11,268 nucleotides of DNA from K189A clade bacterium (GTDB lineage Bacteria; Pseudomonadota; Gammaproteobacteria; Pseudomonadales; Azotimanducaceae), in assembly GCA_007571095.1 (NCBI GenBank), contig RKSB01000071.1, forward strand, positions 1-11,268, in the 5' to 3' direction. Below, piece by piece: positions 1 to 5,550 of the stretch. How positions within the stretch are numbered: the first letter of the stretch is position 1; each line of letters starts with the position of its first letter. The notes under the pieces are model-generated. The model made no database searches. It saw nothing but the letters and a program-made list of their open reading frames with translations, and was not told the DNA's origin. A program made the translations under genes and the position numbers.

Positions 1-58
1 GCTGATACGCCAACTCCTCTGGTCCGCCGAACAAGACTTTTTGGCGAAGCGGTTTCGG

Positions 59-1060
59 CTAGTCTTCCAGCAGCGCGCCACCACACGAAGAGCCTGCACC
101 AGCCGCGCAACCATAACAGTGGTCATCTGTCGAAATATCGGACGGAATGTCATCCAACGTTTTGATATCCCATATCGTTCGAAACTTTCCGGTCAGCGGA
201 ATTTCCAGCATCTGATTGAAATCACAGTCATAGAGGCGACCATCAAAGCCGACTGAAAGCATGTCGGTACACATGAGCCCTTCCGTTGTCTGCGGATTGA
301 AGTTTTCAAACAGAAGCTGCATATAGCTGTCCAGTTTGCCCTCACGTTCCAGAAAATGTCGGTATCTTTTTATGGGCATGTTGGTGATGGTAAACAGCTG
401 GTTAAAGACAATACCGAAGTGCTGGTCGAGTTCTCTTCGATAGTCCTCTTCCAGCTGAGCCTGGGGTGCCGGCAACTGGGGCTGGGTGGGGTTGTAGACC
501 AGATTCAGCACCAGATCACTGCCCTTTTGACCATACCCCAGAGAGTTCAAAAGCTTCAGTGCCCGAATGCTTTTGTCAAACACGCCCCGGCCTCTCTGCT
601 CGTCGACGTTTTTTGAGCTGTAGCAGGGCAATGAAGCCACAACGACTATGCCGTGTTCGGCCAGAAAGTCGGCGGTTGTCTCCTGGCCCGGTTCAAACAG
701 CACCGTCAGATTACAGCGGTCGTAAACGGTCTTGCCGAGTTCTACGCCACGAGCGCACAGCCTTCGAAAGTGAGGATTCAATTCAGGGGCACCGCCGGTA
801 ATGTCGAGAGTTTCTACATTCGGGGCCTGGCTTAAAAGTTCGATGATGCGGTCCACTGTTTCACCTGTCATATTGTCGGGATGCCTGGGGCCCGACTCGA
901 CATGACAGTGATGGCAGGCGAGATCACATTTTTTGCCTATGTTGACCTGCAGGGTTTTTACGCTGGTTCTGCGAAGACAGACCTTATGGTGTTTTAATGT
1001 ATTGGGAAAAGAGGGCAGATAGCTGTCTTCAACCACCTCAACATTAATCAGTCCGGCCAT
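59..1060 (-). CDS. arsS: ArsS-type radical SAM/Cys-rich protein (arsenosugar biosynthesis)
   Basis: A 333-residue radical SAM enzyme. The SAM cluster motif CxxxCxxC is C45, C49 and C52 (CDLACHHC), followed by a glycine-rich ITGGAPEL segment. The C-terminal half is the Cys-rich domain of this family (DUF3641-like): C264, C279 and the closing CYGCAAGAGSSCGG signature with C315, C318 and C326, which probably bind a second cluster. Known ArsS enzymes attach a 5'-deoxyadenosyl group to dimethylarsenite made by ArsM, the first committed step towards arsenosugars. No arsM is visible; it could lie left of the window. The ATG start has a GGAG ribosome site (complement of 1068-1071) seven bases upstream. 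The broader family contains selenocysteine members, but here every expected position is Cys. Divergent from the hydroxylase at 1328. The family is confident; the arsenic substrate is inferred from family. Confidence 0.87.
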   Translation of the reverse strand: MAGLINVEVVEDSYLPSFPNTLKHHKVCLRRTSVKTLQVNIGKKCDLACHHCHVESGPRHPDNMTGETVDRIIELLSQAPNVETLDITGGAPELNPHFRRLCARGVELGKTVYDRCNLTVLFEPGQETTADFLAEHGIVVVASLPCYSSKNVDEQRGRGVFDKSIRALKLLNSLGYGQKGSDLVLNLVYNPTQPQLPAPQAQLEEDYRRELDQHFGIVFNQLFTITNMPIKRYRHFLEREGKLDSYMQLLFENFNPQTTEGLMCTDMLSVGFDGRLYDCDFNQMLEIPLTGKFRTIWDIKTLDDIPSDISTDDHCYGCAAGAGSSCGGALLED

Positions 1061-1261
1061 GGCTGCACTCCGAGCTTTTTGTGAAAGCCTATTCTAGCAA
1101 GCCTCAGGCTATATTGTGCTTCCTTCCAATTCGAAGGTAGCCATTACTTGACTCAACGAAAGAACGAAAGCTCGCGAGAGGCTGGTTTATTCCTGTCCTT
1201 GAGAGCCCCGCTTTCGACTCTCCGGTGAAAAGCGGAAAGACATTTTTTGCTGACAAATACC

Positions 1262-1270
1262 TGCTATAAT
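1262..1270 (+). promoter_or_regulatory. Extended -10 promoter for the hydroxylase gene
   Basis: TGCTATAAT is a perfect TATAAT hexamer (1265-1270) with the TGn extension of an extended -10 sigma70-type promoter. No good -35 box lies 16-18 bases upstream, only a T-rich stretch at 1243-1248, which extended -10 promoters tolerate. Transcription would begin near 1277, about 50 bases before the chosen ATG at 1328. Confidence 0.6.
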
Positions 1271-1327
1271 CAATGGCTTTGAGGATTTCCGGTACGAGTG
1301 CCTCTGGTGGCACCTGAGAGTCAGGTA

Positions 1328-2131
1328 ATGCTTCAATATAACCTTGCAGACCCTTTACCCTTCTTCGCTCTGGCGATGACGCTTTTTGCCATAGTCGCCC
1401 TGAGATATTTTTCGGTGGTCGGGTTCTTTTACCTGCTGTTGAATGTATTTCCGATCAATGCCCTGATCCACCGAAGAGTTCAGCCCTTGCCGCCCGGTTA
1501 CAGGCAACGCTGGCGGGAGGTCCGATGGTCGGTTATTTCCTCGCTGATTTTTTCGCTTGTCGCCACCTCCATTGCTGCCTTGTGGCAGCAGGGATACACA
1601 GCTATCTATAATGATTTCGGACAGTACCCCTGGTGGTGGCTGCCCGTTAGCCTGGTGGCAGCGGTGCTTGTTCACGACACCTGCTACTACTGGCTGCATC
1701 GGTGGATGCACCGACCGGGGATTTATCGAGTTATTCACCGGGTTCACCACGAAAGCCGCGTGACTTCGGTGTGGACCTCCTTCTCCTTTCATCCGGTGGA
1801 ATCCCTGTTGCAGGCCTCGATCGTACTGCTGATAGTGCTCTTCCTGCCCCTGCACTATCTGACCATTCTGGCCTGGCTGGCATTCATGACTCTGACCAGC
1901 ACTGTCAATCACTGCAATGTCGAGGTTTACCCTCAAAACTTCTATCGTCACTGGATCGGCAAGTGGCTGATTGGAGCCACTCATCACAGCCTGCACCACA
2001 AACAGTTTCGGTCTAACTTCGGCTTGTACTTCACTTTCTGGGACAAGTGGCTTGGAACCGAGAGCAGTCTTTATGAGGACAAGGTTCGGGAGGTGACAGG
2101 TCTCAAGGACAGGTCCGAACGACTCACCTGA
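1328..2131 (+). CDS. Sterol desaturase / fatty acid hydroxylase family membrane protein
   Basis: A 267-residue integral membrane protein of the fatty acid hydroxylase superfamily, which uses a histidine-bound di-iron centre to hydroxylate or desaturate lipid substrates with O2 and electrons. The histidine clusters are all present: H116, H124 and H128 (HDTCYYWLHRWMH), HRVHH at 137-141, H195, and HHSLHH at 219-224. Hydrophobic segments lie near residues 10-45, 68-86, 104-120 and 160-192, so the iron site faces the cytoplasm by family topology. The ATG at 1328 is preferred because GAGAG lies seven bases before it; an in-frame GTG at 1298 would add ten residues but has a poor ribosome site. The gene is monocistronic, with a promoter in front and a terminator behind. 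The substrate cannot be told from sequence; the alkylglycerol monooxygenase and carotenoid hydroxylase branches share this fold. Confidence 0.85.
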   Translation: MLQYNLADPLPFFALAMTLFAIVALRYFSVVGFFYLLLNVFPINALIHRRVQPLPPGYRQRWREVRWSVISSLIFSLVATSIAALWQQGYTAIYNDFGQYPWWWLPVSLVAAVLVHDTCYYWLHRWMHRPGIYRVIHRVHHESRVTSVWTSFSFHPVESLLQASIVLLIVLFLPLHYLTILAWLAFMTLTSTVNHCNVEVYPQNFYRHWIGKWLIGATHHSLHHKQFRSNFGLYFTFWDKWLGTESSLYEDKVREVTGLKDRSERLT

Positions 2132-2167
2132 CAGGCTGTCGAAAAATCCGGATTTCGCTGCCTGAAG

Positions 2168-2190
2168 TCCTCTGAGATCAGAGGATTTTT
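2168..2190 (+). terminator. Intrinsic terminator after the hydroxylase gene
   Basis: TCCTCTG (2168-2174), loop AGAT, CAGAGGA (2179-2185), then five T residues (2186-2190): a 7 bp perfect stem 37 bases after the stop codon. A second arm, CGAAAAATCC at 2140-2149, is the exact reverse complement of GGATTTTTCG at 2183-2192. The T-tract could therefore also pair upstream and form a larger competing hairpin. Confidence 0.75.
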
Positions 2191-2439
2191 CGCCCTTCAA
2201 TGTGTGCAGTTCATCGCGAGTCCGAATGTTATCGCTTTACCGGCCACCTCACGGCGGCGGTATGGTCAATTTGGGCAGTCGGACAAGGTCGGCGCAGTCG
2301 AGTCAGGCCATATACCGCCAGCAACTGCTCGTCGACCCGCTTGAGTCTTTATGCCGTATGGCTTCTTCTGGAAGAGCAGAGCAGGAGTCAATGCTATTCA
2401 ATCAGGCAACCAGAAAAAAAGAACTTTTCCTTTCGCCTG
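2191..2439. other. Convergent intergenic region without a supported gene
   Basis: Together with the terminator this is a gap of 308 bases between the hydroxylase and the flavoprotein. One plus-strand frame stays open from a GTG at 2202 (internal ATG at 2262) to 2468. It would run 29 bases into the 3' end of the flavoprotein gene and resembles no family I recognise, so I do not call it. The right end holds an imperfect hairpin that may end the minus-strand transcript. Confidence 0.5.
2403..2439 (-). terminator. Candidate hairpin after the flavoprotein gene
   Basis: On the minus strand, directly after the stop codon, CAGGC (2439-2435) can pair with GCCTG (2407-2403). The arms between contain a purine-rich stretch followed by CTTTTTTTC, giving a long imperfect stem with several A-U and G-U pairs. 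There is no clean T-run after the outer stem, so a terminator role is only possible. Confidence 0.3.
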
Positions 2440-3663
2440 TTAGTTGGACAGCAGTTCTTTCAGGCTGACGCGAGAGTCGGCGAGTTGTTCGGGTTCTATG
2501 CTTTTTTCCTGCTCTATCAGCTTTCGGCAAATTATGAATTCGCCCGAACAGTTGACCGAGTCGACACCCCGAATCAGACCGTCCTGCACATAGAAGCGAA
2601 TAAATTTTTCTTTCTCCTCGCTGCCGCGCAATATTTCGGTGTCGGCATTCGTTCCGAATCCGGCCATCTGCAGCTTGAGGTGATACTGGTCGGACCAGAA
2701 CCAGGGAACAGTTCGATGCTGCTTTTTCTGCCCGGTCAGGTTGGCCGCCACTACACGAGACTGTTCCATGGCGTTAGGCACCGATTCGACGCGCATTCGG
2801 CGTTGAAAAATCGCGTTGGGGTGGTTGGTGCAGTCGCCGACGGCCCAAATGCTCTCTACAGAGGTACGGCAGGTTTCGTCCACCAGAATACCATTGTCGC
2901 AATCAATGCCCGCTGCCTCCGCCAGCCGGGTCGCCGGCAAAATGCCGATTCCTGCGATCACAAGATCGGTCGCCAGGGTTTGGCCGTCTGAGGTATGGAC
3001 CTGGCCAACTCGCCCTCCGTTGCCCTCCAGAGCAGTAACCAGAGTGTCGGTACGAATGGCGACTCCGTGAGTCTCGTGAACCTTCTGATAGAAGTTCGAC
3101 ATGAAGGCTGAAGTCACACGTTTGAGAATACGTTCTTCCATTTCAATCACGGTAACGGCCTTGTTCGCCTTGCGAGCCGATGCCGCCACTTCAAGGCCGA
3201 TGTAGCCGCCTCCGATGATGGTCAGATGTTCGGCATTTGCCATGGCTTCGCGAATTCTCTCGCTGTCACCCAGCGTCCTCAGGTAAAAGACATTGCCAAG
3301 CCCTGCTCCCGGTACGGCCAGTCGTCGAGGCAGGCTGCCGGTGGCCAGCACCAGCTGATCCCAGTGCATTTCTTCGCCCTTTTGCAGCACGACAGTTTTT
3401 GCCTCGATGTCGATTCTCTCGACTCGGGCCTTCGTCATCACTTCAATGCCCTGATTTCGATAGAAGTCCTGCGTTCGGAGCAGCAAGGCTTTTCTGTCCA
3501 TGCTACCGCTCAGGAAAGCCTTGGATAAAGGCGGTCTCTGATAAGGCAGGAGGGCTTCGTCAGTGGCTATAACCACTCGGCCGTCAAAGCCGCTTTGACG
3601 CAGGCTGACGGCTGTTTGCGAGCCGGCGTGGCCGCCGCCCACAATCAATACTGTTTCTGGCAT
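2440..3663 (-). CDS. FAD/NAD(P)-dependent ferredoxin/rubredoxin reductase-type oxidoreductase
   Basis: A 407-residue flavoprotein of the pyridine nucleotide-disulfide oxidoreductase superfamily, in the branch that reduces ferredoxins, rubredoxins or putidaredoxin. The FAD Rossmann motif is GGGHAG at 9-14, followed by LPYQRPPLSKAFL at 39-51, typical of this branch. ATGS (108-111) follows. The NAD(P) motif is GGGYIG at 151-156, the second FAD motif is AVGDC at 274-278, and the PWFWSDQY box at 320-327 is characteristic of ferredoxin reductases. No redox-active CxxxxC disulfide is seen. It is the second gene of a unit, 16 bases behind the DUF1820 stop codon, with no strong ribosome site of its own, so translational coupling is likely. 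The electron acceptor is not in the window. The convergent di-iron hydroxylase is a candidate final recipient through an unlinked ferredoxin, which is inference. Confidence 0.88.
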   Translation of the reverse strand: MPETVLIVGGGHAGSQTAVSLRQSGFDGRVVIATDEALLPYQRPPLSKAFLSGSMDRKALLLRTQDFYRNQGIEVMTKARVERIDIEAKTVVLQKGEEMHWDQLVLATGSLPRRLAVPGAGLGNVFYLRTLGDSERIREAMANAEHLTIIGGGYIGLEVAASARKANKAVTVIEMEERILKRVTSAFMSNFYQKVHETHGVAIRTDTLVTALEGNGGRVGQVHTSDGQTLATDLVIAGIGILPATRLAEAAGIDCDNGILVDETCRTSVESIWAVGDCTNHPNAIFQRRMRVESVPNAMEQSRVVAANLTGQKKQHRTVPWFWSDQYHLKLQMAGFGTNADTEILRGSEEKEKFIRFYVQDGLIRGVDSVNCSGEFIICRKLIEQEKSIEPEQLADSRVSLKELLSN

Positions 3664-3679
3664 GGCCGAAAGTTCGGGT

Positions 3680-4024
3680 TTATCGGTCGGGGTTCCCCTT
3701 TTTGCCCGATGGCAAATTGGGTACAGGCATCATGATGGTTCGAGGCTCGCCGTCTCTGAGTATCTTGGCCTGACCCTCTTCCTCCACCTCGTCGATGCGA
3801 ATAATGGCGTGCAGAGGAATATAGCTTCTGCGCACACTTTCAAATTCGTTCTTGAGCTTTTCCTCCGAGGGGTCTATCACCACATGTGATTTTTTGCCGA
3901 AAAGATAATTCTCCACTTCGATAAAGCCGTACAGGTCGCTCTGATAAATATCAGATGCATAGACTGTGTAGGTTTCTCCCTGAGTCTGGAAAATGACCCT
4001 GTACAGGAGCTTCTTGTCACCCAT
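3680..4024 (-). CDS. DUF1820 family protein, function unknown
   Basis: A 114-residue soluble protein recognisable as DUF1820, a small gammaproteobacterial family without an assigned function. Conserved blocks are LLYRVIF (6-12), the YASDIYQSDLYGFIEVE stretch (22-38) and RRSYIPLHAIIRIDEVE (65-81). I see no signal peptide, membrane segment or catalytic motif. The charged C-terminal tail (KKGNPDR) looks disordered. An ATG at 4066 would add 14 residues, but family members begin just before the LYRVIF block, so 4024 is chosen. This ATG has no Shine-Dalgarno sequence of its own. It lies two bases after the stop of an eight-codon mini-frame that does have one, which suggests reinitiation. First gene of a two-gene unit with the flavoprotein, divergent from miaB. 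Confidence 0.8.
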   Translation of the reverse strand: MGDKKLLYRVIFQTQGETYTVYASDIYQSDLYGFIEVENYLFGKKSHVVIDPSEEKLKNEFESVRRSYIPLHAIIRIDEVEEEGQAKILRDGEPRTIMMPVPNLPSGKKGNPDR

Positions 4025-4052
4025 CTTTATTCGCCATTTTGTTTGGCTATCA

Positions 4053-4102
4053 CCCGAGTCCTCCATTCAAAAAGACTCGCACAAAACTCCGCCCGAGTCT
4101 TT
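4053..4102 (-). promoter_or_regulatory. Possible attenuator-like leader with alternative hairpins before the DUF1820 gene
   Basis: Read on the minus strand, AAAGACTCG (4102-4094) pairs perfectly over 9 bp with CGAGTCTTT (4079-4071) across a 14-base loop, and two further T residues follow. The same CGAGTC (4079-4074) can instead pair with a second GACTCG (4060-4055), a stem extendable by G-U pairs that would hide the GGAGGA at 4064-4059. The first arrangement is terminator-like; the second would remove it but cover a ribosome site. The pairings are read directly from the sequence; any regulatory role is inference. Confidence 0.4.
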
Positions 4103-4165
4103 AATCTGTTCCGACCGCTCGGCGCAGAACCCTTGAGCCTGCCCACTGTGGCGATAACCTGTCTG

Positions 4166-4171
4166 TATAAT
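4166..4171 (+). promoter_or_regulatory. -10 box for miaB
   Basis: A perfect TATAAT lies 35 bases before the miaB ATG, giving a short leader starting near 4178. No convincing -35 box is spaced 16-18 bases upstream; the nearest TTGAGC (4133-4138) is 27 bases away. The promoter is plausible because of its position in the divergent gap. Confidence 0.5.
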
Positions 4172-4206
4172 TTAGCCCACATTTTAACACTAACCCGAAT
4201 TCGGCA

Positions 4207-5550
4207 ATGTCAGGCGGCAAACTCTACATTCAGACCTATGGTTGTCAGATGAACGACTATGATTCCGACCGCATGGCCGACCTGCTGGCCAGCAGTCACG
4301 GGCTGAGTCTTACAGATGACCCTGCCGAGGCCGATGTGTTGCTGGTCAACACTTGTTCGGTAAGAGAAAAAGCCCAGGAGAAGCTTTTTCACCAACTGGG
4401 CCGGTGGTCTCGTCTGAAGCAGAATAACCCCGACCTGATTATCGGAGTTGGCGGTTGTGTGGCCAGCCAGGAGGGCGATGCCATTGCTCGCCGTGCTCCG
4501 CATGTCGATATGATTTTTGGCCCCCAGACACTCCACCGCATTCCTGAAATGCTGGATCAACAGAGTGTACGCCGAATTCGCCTGACTGATGTGACTTTTC
4601 CGGAGATCGAAAAATTTGATCGGCTTCCGCCGCCCTCAGTCAAGCCTCCGACCGCCCAGGTTTCCATTATGGAGGGTTGCAGCAAGTACTGTAGTTTTTG
4701 CGTGGTTCCCTACACTCGTGGCACCGAGATCAGCAGGCCTCTGGAGAGTGTTGTTGCCGAACTCAGGCATCTGGCCGCCAAGGGTGTTCGCGAGGTCAAC
4801 CTGCTGGGGCAGAATGTCAACGCCTGGCGCGGGCTTGTCGAAGATGGCGAAGAAGCCGATCTGGCCGAACTCATCACCTGTACGTCTGTGATAGAGGGGA
4901 TCGACAGAATTCGCTTTACCACCTCTCACCCGATGGAGTTCAGCCGCTCGCTGATAGAAGCCTTTGCCGATGTTCCGGAATTGGTCAGTCATGTTCACTT
5001 GCCCGTACAAAGCGGATCGGACCGCATACTCGCACGAATGAAACGCGGCTACGATGTGGCTCACTATATGAGGATTGTCGAGGACCTGAGGGCTGCAAGA
5101 CCCGATATTGCCTTGTCGTCAGATTTTATCGTTGGTTTTCCAGAAGAGACTGAAGCCGACTTTGAGGCCACGATGGAACTGGTCGAGGCGGTCAATTTTG
5201 ACACCTCATTCAGCTTTATCTACAGCCCGAGGCCGGGTACGCCGGCGGCTCTGCTGAAGGACGAAACTCCGCCGGAGGTCAAGAAGCAGCGGCTGTATCG
5301 TCTGCAGGATCAATTGGAACGACAGTCCAGAGCTCACGCCGCCGCCATGGTGGGCAGCCGACAAAGGGTTCTGGTTACAGGTGAAAGCCGCGCTCGCTCG
5401 AATCAGCTTTCCGGTCGTACCGAGAACAACAGGGTTGTTAATTTCACGCCTGCCGGTTCAGACGATCTGACCGGTCAGTTTGTTGACCTGAGAATCGAAA
5501 AGGCCCTGCCGCACAGCCTTCAGGGCGTTGTTTGGGAAGCCGCCTGCTAG
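4207..5550 (+). CDS. miaB: tRNA-2-methylthio-N6-dimethylallyladenosine synthase
   Basis: MiaB is a radical SAM methylthiotransferase that converts i6A37 to ms2i6A37 in tRNAs reading codons that begin with U. At 447 residues it is normal for the family. The N-terminal MTTase domain (about 5-118) carries the auxiliary cluster cysteines C13, C50 and C84. The radical SAM domain (about 145-375) has C158, C162 and C165 in MEGCSKYCSFC. The C-terminal TRAM domain (about 380-445) includes GRTENNRVVNF, a block typical of MiaB rather than of RimO or MtaB. The ATG start fits the KLYIQTYGCQMN opening of the family, though no clear Shine-Dalgarno sequence precedes it. Its TAG stop overlaps the stop of the convergent antiporter gene. 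In many gammaproteobacteria ybeZ follows directly; here it does not. Confidence 0.97.
   Translation: MSGGKLYIQTYGCQMNDYDSDRMADLLASSHGLSLTDDPAEADVLLVNTCSVREKAQEKLFHQLGRWSRLKQNNPDLIIGVGGCVASQEGDAIARRAPHVDMIFGPQTLHRIPEMLDQQSVRRIRLTDVTFPEIEKFDRLPPPSVKPPTAQVSIMEGCSKYCSFCVVPYTRGTEISRPLESVVAELRHLAAKGVREVNLLGQNVNAWRGLVEDGEEADLAELITCTSVIEGIDRIRFTTSHPMEFSRSLIEAFADVPELVSHVHLPVQSGSDRILARMKRGYDVAHYMRIVEDLRAARPDIALSSDFIVGFPEETEADFEATMELVEAVNFDTSFSFIYSPRPGTPAALLKDETPPEVKKQRLYRLQDQLERQSRAHAAAMVGSRQRVLVTGESRARSNQLSGRTENNRVVNFTPAGSDDLTGQFVDLRIEKALPHSLQGVVWEAAC

Noticed and set aside
14..20. AGAGGAG on the minus strand at the left edge
   Set aside because: It looks like a ribosome site, but no start codon at fitting distance lies inside the window, so a downstream gene cannot be claimed.
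26..59. GCCGAA/TTCGGC inverted repeat just after the arsS stop
   Set aside because: The stem is 6 bp with a 22-base loop and no T-run on the minus strand, so it is not a convincing terminator.
1104..1313. Minus-strand 69-codon frame between arsS and the hydroxylase
   Set aside because: It spans the extended -10 promoter and the inverted repeats, and no family resemblance is seen.
1355..2200. Long minus-strand open frame antisense to the hydroxylase gene
   Set aside because: It covers the hydroxylase exactly, its product is rich in Q, P and G with no family resemblance, and the plus-strand gene has complete histidine motifs.
2202..2468. Plus-strand 88-codon frame in the convergent gap
   Set aside because: Starts with GTG right after a terminator, has no clear ribosome site or homology, and overlaps the end of the flavoprotein gene.
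2200..2991. Plus-strand open frame of 263 codons
   Set aside because: Most of it is antisense to the well-supported flavoprotein gene, and its product shows no recognisable motif.
2985..2994. GCCGTCTGAG resembling the Neisseria DNA uptake sequence
   Set aside because: Only one near-copy was noticed, and it lies inside the flavoprotein coding sequence; uptake sequences occur in many copies.
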